Positions 42,290 to 51,087 are shown, numbered from the stretch's first letter. The stretch: 64,000 nt of DNA from an uncultured Lentisphaerota bacterium (GCA_903896925.1 CAITZM010000115.1:105663-169662); one strand, 5' to 3'. Notes: generated by a model from the sequence alone, not told the origin. Program-made: numbers and translations.

Positions 42290-42886
42290 ATGCAGCCCGA
42301 CGCTCCAGAGTTAACCGATGCGGAAGTGATCGCCCAAGTGAGGGCCGGCGACGTGAACGCCTATGAACCATTGATCACGCGCCACCGCGAGCAGGTGCTC
42401 GCCATCGTGGCACGGCATGTGCCGGGAGCCCAGGTGGCTGAGACGGCACACGAGGCCTTCGTGCGCGCCTTCCTGTCGCTGGCCACCTACCGCGCGGAAA
42501 AACCCTTTGCCCACTGGCTGGCGCGCATCGCCGTGCGCACCTGTTACGATTTTTGGCGGCAGCAGAAACGGCGGCCGGAGACGCCCGCCAGCGTCCTGGA
42601 CGACGACAACCAGGAGTGGCTTGAGCGGGCGGCGCAGGGCCTCGCCCGGGAAAAGTTCACCCACGAGACGGCGCAGCGCGAAGCCGGCGAGGTGCTCGAC
42701 TGGGCCCTGGCGCAGGTCAGCGCCTCCGACCGGATGGTGCTGACCATGCTGCACCGCGACGGCCACAGCGTCGCGGACATCGCCGGGTTGCTCGGCTGGA
42801 CGCAGACGCGCGTCAAGGTGACGGCCTTCCGGGCCCGGCGCAAGCTGCGCGGAATTTTGGCAGGACAGATGAAGGACACGAGGTGA
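42290..42886 (+). CDS. ECF-type RNA polymerase sigma factor
   Basis: 198 aa. Region 2 (about 15-85, AYEPLITRHREQVLAIVARHV, then FVRAFLSLATYRAEKPFAHWLARIA) binds the -10 element and core enzyme. Region 4 (about 140-190, VSASDRMVLTMLHRDGHSVADIAGLLGWTQTRVKV) holds the helix-turn-helix for -35 recognition. It is the first gene of a three-gene unit followed by a membrane protein and a Spy-like protein, the classical layout of an envelope-stress sigma module. Its own promoter may be recognised by itself; the upstream twin palindromes are candidates for control. Confidence 0.92.
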   Translation: MQPDAPELTDAEVIAQVRAGDVNAYEPLITRHREQVLAIVARHVPGAQVAETAHEAFVRAFLSLATYRAEKPFAHWLARIAVRTCYDFWRQQKRRPETPASVLDDDNQEWLERAAQGLAREKFTHETAQREAGEVLDWALAQVSASDRMVLTMLHRDGHSVADIAGLLGWTQTRVKVTAFRARRKLRGILAGQMKDTR

Positions 42887-42890
42887 GATC

Positions 42891-43208
42891 ATGAACGAGC
42901 TCAAAACCAAATTGGATCGTCTGGAGCAGGCGCTCTGGCAGGTGCCGCCGGCGGCCCCGCCCCCGGCGCCGGTGCCGCCGGTCGAGGTCTGGCAGGCGAA
43001 CGTCATGCGTGCTGTGCGCTTGGCGGCGCCGGAAGCGGAACCGCTGTTCGACCTGCCGTGGCTCGCGCTGCGGCGGGCCGCCATTGCCGCGGTCGTGCTG
43101 GCCGCGGGCGGCTGGCTCGCGGCGGCGATCTGGGCGCCGGTACACGACCATGATCTCGCCCAGGCCGCCTGGGCGCAAAGCGTGTCGGAAACCTGGAACA
43201 TGGAGTGA
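42891..43208 (+). CDS. Single-pass membrane protein, putative anti-sigma factor
   Basis: 105 aa. Residues 1-60 are cytoplasmic with an amphipathic start (LKTKLDRLEQALWQ), a Pro-rich segment and an aromatic/acidic stretch. A single membrane helix follows at about 63-86, then a short periplasmic tail with His/Asp (HDHDLAQ). It lies 4 nt after the sigma gene, and position and topology suggest an anti-sigma factor. It lacks a recognisable ZAS zinc motif, so the call rests on context. Confidence 0.55.
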   Translation: MNELKTKLDRLEQALWQVPPAAPPPAPVPPVEVWQANVMRAVRLAAPEAEPLFDLPWLALRRAAIAAVVLAAGGWLAAAIWAPVHDHDLAQAAWAQSVSETWNME

Positions 43209-43210
43209 GC

Positions 43211-43630
43211 ATGACCCCCAGAAAACGCATCTGGTTTCTATTCGCGATGACGCTGCTCGCCGGCATGATGGCCGGGGCCGCGCTCATGCAGGTCTATTTC
43301 CAGACCCGGCTCAAGGGCCTCATGCGCGGCGAGCATGAGCGCTATCATGAATATTTCCTGCGGCGGCTGGCTGCCGAGCTGACCTTGAGCCCCGAACAAT
43401 ACGCGCAGACCAAGGCGCTCATTCTCGCAAACCAGGAACAGTTGCTGCGCATCCGCCAACGCACTCAACCGGAAGTGGAGCAACTCGCCGCCCAGGCCAA
43501 CGAGAAAATCATCCAGAGCCTGACGCCGGAGCAGGCGCCGCGCTTCAAGGAGTTCATCGCCCGTTTTCCGCAGCCGGGCATCCGCAGCCTCACCGCGGCA
43601 ACACCACCTAAGCCGGCTGAGAACAAATAG
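43211..43630 (+). CDS. Periplasmic Spy/CnrX-like sensor protein
   Basis: 139 aa. An N-terminal signal anchor (about 6-28) is followed by a helical periplasmic domain with HERYHEYFLRRLAAELTLSPEQ and LTPEQAPRFKEF. This is the LTXXQ/heavy-metal-resistance (CnrX, CpxP, ZraP) pattern; His residues HERYHEY could bind metal. GGAG lies before the ATG at 43211; a GTG at 43205 overlapping the previous stop is less likely. With the sigma and membrane genes it probably forms a sensor, anti-sigma and sigma chain for metal or envelope stress. Confidence 0.72.
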   Translation: MTPRKRIWFLFAMTLLAGMMAGAALMQVYFQTRLKGLMRGEHERYHEYFLRRLAAELTLSPEQYAQTKALILANQEQLLRIRQRTQPEVEQLAAQANEKIIQSLTPEQAPRFKEFIARFPQPGIRSLTAATPPKPAENK

Positions 43631-44188
43631 AGCGTTGCTGAAAAAGGCGCCGCTTGTTCAACGGTTGTGCGGCGTAGCGCAAGCTACCGAGCACCGTCGG
43701 TCCCCCCTCATGAAGAGAAGCGGCCGGAGGTCGCTTCCGCGAGGCGCGAAGCCGCGCACGTGTCCCGTGCGCGGTTCCGGGCTGCCGCCATTGACACGCT
43801 GTCCACACAGGCACGCACCACCCTTGGCTGCGCTGCCCACACGATTCATGGCCGCAAGATGCGGTTCGTGAAGGTGCGCCGCCCAAGACGTCACTCCACT
43901 TCTGGTCGGGCTTTAACCGATAGGCAGCCCCACCCTTGCAGATAAGAATCGTCGGCAGCGTCAATACGAATCGCCATAAACAGAACCTTGCGCAGGGTTT
44001 GCGCAGTTGCGCGGCAGACGAATCCGGAGCCAAGGAACTAAACCTGGCGATCAGGTCTTCCACACCGTTAAGAAAAGCGCCCGCACGCTTTCCCAGCCTT
44101 GGCAAACGGGAGCAATTGTTTAGAATGCTACGGTGATGAACCGACATGCAGATGGGTGCGACGTGCGTTGGGCGACGGAAAGGGACAC
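43631..44188. other. Long noncoding interval with hairpins
   Basis: About 560 nt without a credible gene. Stems seen: GAAGCG/CGCTTC near 43720-43738, and CCGCGCAC/GTGCGCGG at 43752-43774. A promoter ends the interval (44099-44126). The first 250 nt are GC-rich and stem-prone, so a structured RNA is possible, but I cannot name one. The segment around 43720 resembles 46424-46440. Confidence 0.4.
44092..44126 (+). promoter_or_regulatory. Promoter of sugar epimerase gene with CCAAG-type box
   Basis: TTGGCA (44099-44104), a 16-bp spacer and TAGAAT (44121-44126). The -35 box is the right half of CCCAGCCTTGG (44092-44102). A leader of about 55 nt follows. Confidence 0.55.
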
Positions 44189-45187
44189 ATGAACCCGCAG
44201 CTGGAATTTTTCCGGGGCCGGCAGGTGCTGATCACGGGCGGGCTGGGCTTCATCGGCTCCACGCTCGCACACCGCTTGTTGGAACTGGGAGCGCGCGTCA
44301 CGCTGGTGGACAGCCTGATCCCGCAGTACGGAGGCAACCTCTTCAACATCGCCGACATCCGCGAGCGGGTGCAGGTGAACATCTCCGACGTGCGCGATCC
44401 CTATGCCCTGCGCCACCTGGTGGGCGGGCAGGACGTGCTCTTCAACCTCGCGGGCCAGACGAGCCATCTGGACTCGATGAAGGACCCGCAACCGGACCTG
44501 GAGATCAATTGTAACGCCCAGCTCTCTATCCTGGAAACCTGCCGGCATGTGAACCCGACCATCCGGATCGTCTTCGCGAGCACTCGGCAGATCTACGGCC
44601 GGCCTGATTACCTCCCGGTGGACGAACAGCACCCGATCCGCCCGGTGGATGTCAACGGCATCAACAAGACGGCTGGCGAGTGGTATCACCTGCTCTACAA
44701 CACCACCTACGGCATCCCCTGCTGCGTGCTGCGCCTGACCAACACCTACGGGCCGCGCATGCGCGTGAAGGACGCGCGCCAGACCTTCCTCGGCATCTGG
44801 CTGCGGCGGATCCTCGAAGGGCAGCCCATCGAAGTGTTTGGCGATGGCTCACAGCGCCGCGATTTCAACTACGTGGACGACGTCGTCGCGGCCCTGCTGC
44901 TGGCGGCGACCTCCGACCGGGCCATCGGCCAGGTTTACAACCTGGGCGGCAGCGAGGTCGTGTCGCTCAAGGAGCTGGCGGCGCTGCTGGTGGAGGCGAG
45001 CGGCAGCGGGCGCTTCGAGCTGGTGCCATTCGCCGCGGACCTGAAGAAGATTGACGTGGGCGACTACTATGGCGACTACCGCAAAATTACGGCGGAGCTA
45101 GGCTGGCAGCCGCAGGTGGCGTTGCGGGAAGGCTTGCAGCGCAGCCTCGCTTTCTACCGCCAGCATCACGCGCAGTATTGGGACTGA
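44189..45187 (+). CDS. NAD-dependent sugar epimerase/dehydratase (extended SDR)
   Basis: 332 aa. Rossmann motif TGGLGFIGS near residues 16-24, acidic end of strand 2 (VDSLIPQYGGN), and NLAGQTSHLDSM. The active site reads ASTRQIYG and then NGINKTAGEWY. The catalytic Tyr of YxxxK is replaced by Asn, while Lys is kept. RRDFNYVDDVV and LGWQPQVALREGL close the family pattern. It acts on a nucleotide sugar; whether it is an epimerase, dehydratase or decarboxylase is uncertain. The DegT aminotransferase follows after 13 nt, the usual partner for amino-sugar synthesis. Confidence 0.85.
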   Translation: MNPQLEFFRGRQVLITGGLGFIGSTLAHRLLELGARVTLVDSLIPQYGGNLFNIADIRERVQVNISDVRDPYALRHLVGGQDVLFNLAGQTSHLDSMKDPQPDLEINCNAQLSILETCRHVNPTIRIVFASTRQIYGRPDYLPVDEQHPIRPVDVNGINKTAGEWYHLLYNTTYGIPCCVLRLTNTYGPRMRVKDARQTFLGIWLRRILEGQPIEVFGDGSQRRDFNYVDDVVAALLLAATSDRAIGQVYNLGGSEVVSLKELAALLVEASGSGRFELVPFAADLKKIDVGDYYGDYRKITAELGWQPQVALREGLQRSLAFYRQHHAQYWD

Positions 45188-45200
45188 GGGAACACCCCAC

Positions 45201-46331
45201 ATGACGGCCGCAATTCCACAAACCGATCCCCACGCCGCCTACCTGTCCTGCCAGCCTGAACTGGATGCCGCCATCCATCGCGTGCTGGAACGCGGGCGGT
45301 ATATTCTCGGCGAAGAGGTGCAGGCGTTCGAGGCGGAGTTCGCCGCCTACCTGGGCGCGCAGCACGCCATCGGCGTCGCCTCGGGCACCGACGCGCTGCA
45401 CCTGGCGCTGCGCGCCTGCGGTGTCGGCGCGGACGACGAGGTCATCACGGTGGCGCATACCGCCGTGGCCACGGTGGCGGCGATCGCACAGGCCGGCGCC
45501 ACCCCTGTGCTGGTGGATGTGGATCCGCACACCTTCACGCTCGCGCCGGCGGCGCTCGCCGGCGCACTGACGCCGCGCACGCGGGCCATCGTGCCCGTCC
45601 ACCTCTACGGCCAGCCCGCCGACATGACCGCCCTCCTCGCCTTCGCCCGCGCGCACCACCTGCTGGTCATCGAGGACTGTGCCCAGGCGCACGGCGCCGC
45701 GTGCCGGCCCGCTGCGGCCGCTGCCTGGCAGAAGGTCGGCACGCTCGGCGACGCCGCGGCCTTCAGTTTCTATCCGACCAAAAATCTCGGCGCGTTCGGC
45801 GACGGCGGCTGCGTGGTGACCAACCAGACGGCGGTGGCGGAGCAGGTGCGGCTCCTGCGCGAGTACGGCTGGCGCGAGCGCTATGTGAGCAGTGTCCCCG
45901 GCTGGAACAGCCGCCTCGACGAAATCCAGGCCGCCGTGCTGCGCGTGCAGCTGCGCTCGCTCGACCGCGGGAACGACGCGCGGCGGACCTTGGCCACACT
46001 CTATGACCGCGCGCTGGCCGGCGCAGCCATCATCACTCCCCTCCAGTTGCCCGACCGGCACCACGTGTTCCATCAATATGTGGTGCGGCTCAAGGCACGC
46101 GACCGCGTCCGCGCCGCACTCGCCCAAGCGGGCGTCGGCACGGGCATTCATTACCCGGTGCCCGTCCATCGGCAGCCGGCCTACCGCACGCTCGGCCAAA
46201 ACGCTCACCTCTCCGTAACGGAAGAAATCAGCTTTGAAATCCTGAGCCTGCCGATGTATCCGCAACTGGGCAGCGCCGCCGCCGGACGCGTGGCGCAAGC
46301 GTTGCGGCAGGCGGTGGTGGATTCGGGTTAG
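45201..46331 (+). CDS. DegT/DnrJ/EryC1-family sugar aminotransferase
   Basis: 376 aa PLP-dependent aminotransferase making amino sugars on nucleotide carriers (ArnB, WecE and PglE relatives). Motifs: GVASGTDALHLALRACGV, VPVHLYGQPADM, VIEDCAQAHGA (cofactor Asp) and the Schiff-base Lys in SFYPTKNLGAFGDGG near residue 195; LDEIQAAVLR follows. With the epimerase it would produce an amino sugar for transfer by the polyprenyl-phosphate glycosyltransferase encoded on the opposite strand nearby. It ends convergent with a methyltransferase gene. Confidence 0.9.
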   Translation: MTAAIPQTDPHAAYLSCQPELDAAIHRVLERGRYILGEEVQAFEAEFAAYLGAQHAIGVASGTDALHLALRACGVGADDEVITVAHTAVATVAAIAQAGATPVLVDVDPHTFTLAPAALAGALTPRTRAIVPVHLYGQPADMTALLAFARAHHLLVIEDCAQAHGAACRPAAAAAWQKVGTLGDAAAFSFYPTKNLGAFGDGGCVVTNQTAVAEQVRLLREYGWRERYVSSVPGWNSRLDEIQAAVLRVQLRSLDRGNDARRTLATLYDRALAGAAIITPLQLPDRHHVFHQYVVRLKARDRVRAALAQAGVGTGIHYPVPVHRQPAYRTLGQNAHLSVTEEISFEILSLPMYPQLGSAAAGRVAQALRQAVVDSG

Positions 46332-46519
46332 AGCCGGTGACTCCTATAGCTGTTTCAGTCACCATGTAGATGTGGCTGCCCGCCGCGCCCAAGCGATGCA
46401 GGGGCCGGCCGCATCCAAAAAGCGACCGGAGGCCGCTGCTACGAAACACGCCGGCAAGTGCAACGCTGCGCCTGTACCCCATACGCCACATGAATGCTGG
46501 GCCGACTCCAGCTCTTCGT
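46332..46519. other. Convergent intergenic interval
   Basis: About 190 nt between the aminotransferase and methyltransferase ends. The segment near 46424-46440 (AGCGACCGGAGGCCGCT) is a short hairpin similar to one near 43722. Nothing else recognisable. Confidence 0.4.
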
Positions 46520-46536
46520 CAGGTGTCGAACACCTG
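46520..46536 (-). terminator. Hairpin directly after methyltransferase stop
   Basis: CAGGTGT, CGA loop, ACACCTG (46520-46536) touches the stop codon of the minus-strand gene. No T-run. Confidence 0.4.
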
Positions 46537-47370
46537 CTAAACAGCCAGGGTGCGCCCAGGCGTGGGTGGCCCTGGACGGGCGTCCGGCTGGAGACGGCCA
46601 ACGGGCAAGTTGGACGACACCCGTTTCCTGCCGACGGCAAAAAGGGAAGTACCGAAGGGTATCCGCCCGCCGGCCAACAGCCACCGGTTCTCCAGCCGGA
46701 TCAACCGGGTGAGCCAAGGGCTGCTCCCGCCCGAACTCCAGCGGCTGAATTCGGAAGGACTCGCCGCCCCGGGGGTTGACCGCTGGCGAGAAAGGCGACG
46801 CCGGCACAAAGCAGGCACGAAGCCCAGCGGCAGGCGGTAGGAAATGAATTCGATCTCCATCCCGGTGGCCCGCAACAGGCGGGCCAGTTCCTGGCGGCGA
46901 TAGCGCCGCCGGGTATGGACCGACTCATCATGGGCGCCGCGCAAACATTCGAAAGCGGCCACATGCACCATCAGCAGGCCGCCACCTTTCAAGGCCCGCT
47001 GCAGGTTCAGCAAGGTGGTGGCGGCATCGACCACCGCGCGGTGATAAAGGACGTCCATACAGGTGATCAAGTCGTAGGCTTCCACCCCCAGTTCATCGGT
47101 GACCAGGTTGCGCTGAAGGACGCGCGGAATCCCGCGGCTGGCGGTCGCAGCGACCGCCAGCGGATGCAGGTCACAGCCGGTGACAGGGCCGAAGGGCTGC
47201 ATGAGCTGGCAGAGCCGCCCGGTGCCGCAGCCGGCATCCAAAATATCGAGCGGATGCGGCACGCGCGCCGCCTCGCGTCGGATCCAGCGGAGGGCGAGAT
47301 CATGCAGTCCGGCGTACCACCAGTGATACTCTTCGGCTTCACGCATCCGTTGATATTCGATCGTTTCCAT
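46537..47370 (-). CDS. Class I SAM-dependent methyltransferase
   Basis: 277 aa. The N-terminus EEYHWWYAGLHDL is typical of methyltransferases found in polysaccharide clusters. Motif I is ILDAGCGTGRL near residue 45, followed by GCDLHPLAV, and YDLITCMDVLYH marks motif III/IV. The last 70 residues are basic and Pro/Ser-rich with no fold apparent, and may include read-through into repeat sequence. It is the last gene of the kinase-regulator-glycosyltransferase unit, 24 nt after the TPR membrane protein. Probably methylates a sugar or lipid-linked glycan. Confidence 0.8.
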   Translation of the reverse strand: METIEYQRMREAEEYHWWYAGLHDLALRWIRREAARVPHPLDILDAGCGTGRLCQLMQPFGPVTGCDLHPLAVAATASRGIPRVLQRNLVTDELGVEAYDLITCMDVLYHRAVVDAATTLLNLQRALKGGGLLMVHVAAFECLRGAHDESVHTRRRYRRQELARLLRATGMEIEFISYRLPLGFVPALCRRRLSRQRSTPGAASPSEFSRWSSGGSSPWLTRLIRLENRWLLAGGRIPFGTSLFAVGRKRVSSNLPVGRLQPDARPGPPTPGRTLAV

Positions 47371-47394
47371 CTGTCAGGCACCGGCAGGCAGACC

Positions 47395-49281
47395 TCAGGG
47401 CAAACGGCCGCCCGCTTGCTGGACCAGCTGGGCGATGTGGATGGCGAGCTGGCGCTCAGGGGGCTCCAGCGGCTGCAGTTCGTCCGCCTTCCGCATGTGC
47501 TCCAGCGCCTGGTCAAACCGTTGCAGCTTGTAGCAGACCGAAACCATGGCGAGGTGCGCCGGTCGGTGGGAGGGGCGGAGGCTGAGGGCGGTTTTGAACG
47601 CGACCTCGCCTTGCTGCAGGTCACCCAGGCAGGCGTAAGCCTTTCCCAGTTCGAACTGCAACGCGTAATCATTGGGCGCCAGCCGGGCTCCGACCCGCAA
47701 GGCTTCGAGGGCCTCGCGATGCCGGCCCAGCGCATTTTCCACGCAGCCCAGATTCCGGTAGGCCACGGCCTGGGTGGGCTGCAGTTGGATCGCTTTGCGA
47801 GTGCAGGTTGCAGCTTCCTGTAGACGCCCCTTTTCAAAATAGGCTGGGCCCAGATTGAACCAGGGCCGGAATTTCTGCGGGCTCTTGCTGGCGGTGTCCT
47901 TCCAGATGTCAATTTCCGAGTGCCACACCTGATGCCGCAGGTTGGTCGCCGTGGCCAGCGCCAGGATCCCGGCCCCCATCAGCGCAAGAAGCGCATAGCG
48001 GCAGAGACTTTGCTGGCAGTACGCGGTCCGTAACAGATCCGCCCCGCAGGCCAGCGCGCACAAGATGCCCACGGACGGCAGGTAGGAGCGATGTTCACAC
48101 ATCAGGTCGGGCAGCGGCACGATGCTGGAGTCGATCGCCACGGTCACGAAAAACCAGAGCACGCCGCAACACAGCAGCGCATGGCGCACATCGTGACCCC
48201 ACCGGCGATACCAGCAGGCGGCGCCGCCGAGCAGGGCGGCGATCAGCAGGGCCGACCCGAGGGCGGGGCCGTGCAGCAGCGAGGTGGTGAGCGGGAAGTC
48301 CCAGTCCAGATTGAGCCCTCGCGGAAGGAGAATCAGCCGCAGGTAGGTCAGGACGACGCTCAGTTGCGTCAAGGCGTAGTAATACGATTCATGGCCCGCG
48401 CCCTTGGTGATGTTGAGGGTGGCAGAGAGACTCGCATGGCCGGCGTTTTGGGCGGTCGCGATCAGAAAGATCAGGATCGGGATGAGCGGGAGGCTGAGGC
48501 CATAGGGCAGGATCCGACGGAAGGCGGTTTTAAACGGCGTGCCCATGACCAGCCAATCGAGGCACAGCAGCATCACGGGGGCCGTGAACAGAAATTCCTT
48601 GGTGAACATCCCAACGACAAGGCTGGCGACCGAGAAGATACGCCAGCGGCGCGCCACCCGCCGGTCTGCGGCGTTGTTGGCCCGCAAGAACGTCAGGACC
48701 GTGAGGAGATAGAACAGCGTGGCCAACGAGGTGAAGCGCTGCACGACATAGGTGACCGATTCGATCTGCAGCGGGTGCACCAGGAACAGGAGCGCAGCGG
48801 AGAGGCCGATGAAGTCTGCCGAGCGGGCTGGCAGCGCGCCGTTCTTCCGGGATGTGCGGAGCAGCCGCGACACCAGCCCGAACAGCAGGAGCGCATTTGC
48901 GCAGTGGATCGCAATGTTTACCGCCCGGAACCCGCGTGGCTGCATGCCGTCCAGCAGGTAGTTGAGATAGAAGGTGAAATAGGTGACGGGCCGCAAGATC
49001 AGATTGGTGGAGAGATCGGGGTCGAGGCCCAAGTTTTTCGAGTAGTTGGCGAAGGCCGCAAAATCGCCTCTCCAGACAAAGCTGCGCCAGTCTTTCATCA
49101 GCGGGTTGTCCACCAGGTAAATGTAGTCATCGAAGACGAAGGGGAAGAGCAGGGTGTGACCGTAGAGCAACAGGCCGAACGCGAGGATGAGGAGCATGGC
49201 GCACGCCTGGAAGCGGGCGCTGCCGGGCAGGCTCCGCCCAGGCGGCGGGGCTACGTTGGAGACGGATGCGACGGGGTGCAT
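47395..49281 (-). CDS. Polytopic membrane protein with TPR repeats (TMTC/GT-C-like)
   Basis: 628 aa. The N-terminal 420 residues contain about ten to twelve membrane helices. The first loop has FPFVFDDYIYLVDNPLMKDW and LILRPVTYFTFYLN, and later loops have HPLQIESVTYVVQR and DWDFPLT. This is the pattern of DUF1736/TMTC and other GT-C-type glycosyltransferases, with acidic catalytic-type residues in loop 1. The C-terminal 190 residues are tetratricopeptide repeats (FNLGPAYFEKGRLQEAA, YRNLGCVENALGRHREAL, FELGKAYACLGDLQQGE). Likely transfers a sugar from polyprenyl phosphate outside the membrane. It follows the REC-GT2 gene by 4 nt, so they are translated together. Confidence 0.75.
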   Translation of the reverse strand: MHPVASVSNVAPPPGRSLPGSARFQACAMLLILAFGLLLYGHTLLFPFVFDDYIYLVDNPLMKDWRSFVWRGDFAAFANYSKNLGLDPDLSTNLILRPVTYFTFYLNYLLDGMQPRGFRAVNIAIHCANALLLFGLVSRLLRTSRKNGALPARSADFIGLSAALLFLVHPLQIESVTYVVQRFTSLATLFYLLTVLTFLRANNAADRRVARRWRIFSVASLVVGMFTKEFLFTAPVMLLCLDWLVMGTPFKTAFRRILPYGLSLPLIPILIFLIATAQNAGHASLSATLNITKGAGHESYYYALTQLSVVLTYLRLILLPRGLNLDWDFPLTTSLLHGPALGSALLIAALLGGAACWYRRWGHDVRHALLCCGVLWFFVTVAIDSSIVPLPDLMCEHRSYLPSVGILCALACGADLLRTAYCQQSLCRYALLALMGAGILALATATNLRHQVWHSEIDIWKDTASKSPQKFRPWFNLGPAYFEKGRLQEAATCTRKAIQLQPTQAVAYRNLGCVENALGRHREALEALRVGARLAPNDYALQFELGKAYACLGDLQQGEVAFKTALSLRPSHRPAHLAMVSVCYKLQRFDQALEHMRKADELQPLEPPERQLAIHIAQLVQQAGGRLP

Positions 49282-49285
49282 CGGG

Positions 49286-50767
49286 TCACGTGCGATGGCG
49301 GGTGATGCTGCGGATGATGAACTGCGGATCGCGGTTGAGGTGCATGTAGATGCGCCCCACATATTCGCCGACGATGCCGACCGCGACCAGGGTGATGCCG
49401 CGGAAGAACCAGTTGGTGGCGCTCAAGCGCTCGAGGCTGTCGGGGTCCTGCAACCCGGGCACCAGCAGGGCGATGAGGGTGTAGAGCCCGAAACAGGTGC
49501 CCAGCAGCAGCATGATGACGCCCAGGGCGCCCAGCAGACGCAGGGGAAAGAGCGAGAAGGACACAATCATATTGCCCCAGAGCGCGACCAGTTTGCGCAA
49601 GGTGTACCCCGACTTGCCATCGTGGCGCGGTTCGTGCCGGGTGCTGACCACGCCGATTTTCCGGGTGGTCCGCAGGATGATGGCGTCGATATAAGGATCG
49701 GGCCCTGTATAGCGCACGATCTCCTGCATGAGGAAGCGCGAGATGATCTTGAAACTCGAGAGGTACAACTCCGCCGGCTTGCCCAGCGCGCGGGTCGCCA
49801 TCCAGTTGTGCAGCCGGCTGCCCAGGTTCCGGTACGTCGCATGCCGCTTGGCTTCGTAGCGGACATAAACCACGTCATGCCCCAGGGCGACCTCAGCGAC
49901 CAGCTTGCGCACCTCGGAGGGCGGATTCTGGAAGTCATCATCCATGATCACACAGTAATCGCCGTCGGCGCAGTTCAGGCCGGCCATGACGGCATTGTGC
50001 TCGCCAAAATTGCGCGACAATACGATGCAGTCCACCCGCTCCGGATACCGCTCATGGAGCTGCCGGCAGACCTCGGCCGAGCGATCGCTGCTGTTGTCGT
50101 CCACCAGCACCAGTTGCAGTTGATACGAGGGGCTGAGTTCCTGCAACAGTTGCTCGCACAGCCGGCCAACGGTCGCTTCGGAATTATAGACCGGGATCAC
50201 AATGGACAGCCGCAGGTTGCCCTTAGGCTGTCCCTGCGGGGCCGCTGTGGCGCGTCCGGCGGGCGGCGCGGCGACGTCCGCCGCCGTGTGCTGTCCACGG
50301 CGCTCCTCGAGCCATTCCCGGGTCTCCGCGTTGGCCACCTGGGCCATGCGGCCGCTGAGATAGGCCCGGCCGGCACATACGGTCCGGACCGCCTCGATAA
50401 TCTTCTCGGTGGCTTCCTGCTTCATGATGAAGCCATCGGCGCCCGCGCGCAGCGCCCGCTCCGCATAGAACAGCTCCTCGTGCATGGAGAGCACCAGGAC
50501 GGGCATCTGCGGGAGGTGTTGCCGGAGCGTCGCGATGAGCCCCGTCGCATCCTTGTCTTTGAGCGACCAATCCACCACCGCGATATCGGGCTGCAAGCCC
50601 TGCACCAACTGCACCACCTGACCTTCGCCATCCGTTTCGCCACAGACCGCGAGATCCGGCTCCTGGTTGATGATGTTGGTGAGGCCCATGCGGACCAGCG
50701 GATGGTCGTCTACCAGGAACACTTTTTTCCGCGGCCTTTCCGCCACAGCCGGCTCAAGCGTCGTCAT
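49286..50767 (-). CDS. Response-regulator receiver fused to GT2 polyprenyl-phosphate glycosyltransferase
   Basis: 493 aa in one uninterrupted frame. Residues 15-135 are a NarL-type receiver domain with acidic pocket D20-D21, phospho-acceptor D66 (VVDWSLKD), Ser94 and Lys116. A linker (140-183) replaces the usual LuxR helix-turn-helix. From 186 a GT2 domain begins (SIVIPVYNSEATV, LVDDNSSDRS, RNFGEHNAVMAG, MDDDFQNPP), followed by two membrane helices (about 407-436 and 455-475) and GEYVGRIYMHLNRDP, the C-terminal pattern of ArnC/GtrB-like enzymes that load sugars on undecaprenyl phosphate. Phosphorylation could gate glycosyl transfer. The receiver is closely similar to that of the neighbouring response regulator, suggesting duplication and fusion. 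Confidence 0.88.
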   Translation of the reverse strand: MTTLEPAVAERPRKKVFLVDDHPLVRMGLTNIINQEPDLAVCGETDGEGQVVQLVQGLQPDIAVVDWSLKDKDATGLIATLRQHLPQMPVLVLSMHEELFYAERALRAGADGFIMKQEATEKIIEAVRTVCAGRAYLSGRMAQVANAETREWLEERRGQHTAADVAAPPAGRATAAPQGQPKGNLRLSIVIPVYNSEATVGRLCEQLLQELSPSYQLQLVLVDDNSSDRSAEVCRQLHERYPERVDCIVLSRNFGEHNAVMAGLNCADGDYCVIMDDDFQNPPSEVRKLVAEVALGHDVVYVRYEAKRHATYRNLGSRLHNWMATRALGKPAELYLSSFKIISRFLMQEIVRYTGPDPYIDAIILRTTRKIGVVSTRHEPRHDGKSGYTLRKLVALWGNMIVSFSLFPLRLLGALGVIMLLLGTCFGLYTLIALLVPGLQDPDSLERLSATNWFFRGITLVAVGIVGEYVGRIYMHLNRDPQFIIRSITRHRT

Positions 50768-51087
50768 GGTGTCCCCGCCAGGTCATGGATTTATGGCCCT
50801 TCATAGCCCCTGTTCTTTACCCGTTCCGGCCAAGCTCAAGACCCCTGCCGCGCGCAAGGGTGAATGGCGCCGGTCAGTTCGGCAACGGTCGGGAGCATAG
50901 GCGCCGCCGGGGCGTTGCGCCATCGGCCACAACCCGCGCCGTGACTCGGGGATTTCCCCGAGGCCCAGTCGGCTCAAAGGCCCCATGCGGAGGCCGCGGC
51001 CGGGCGCTCCCCGGCTTGGAGAAAAGGAGGTCATCGCCGGCGTGGGCGACGTGTGAAGACGATAAACTAGGGCCGGACCTGCGGGAC
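50768..51087. other. Gap with inverted repeat copy A
   Basis: 320 nt between the two regulator genes, no credible gene. Holds one copy of a repeat of about 90 bp that recurs inverted at 53157-53246. Confidence 0.5.
50891..50982 (-). repeat. Dispersed repeat of about 90 bp, copy A
   Basis: On the minus strand it carries GGGCCTCGGGGAAATCCC (complement of 50949-50966) and then similarity of roughly 70 percent to the copy at 53157-53246, including GCCGATGGC and GCCCCGG. Confidence 0.6.
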
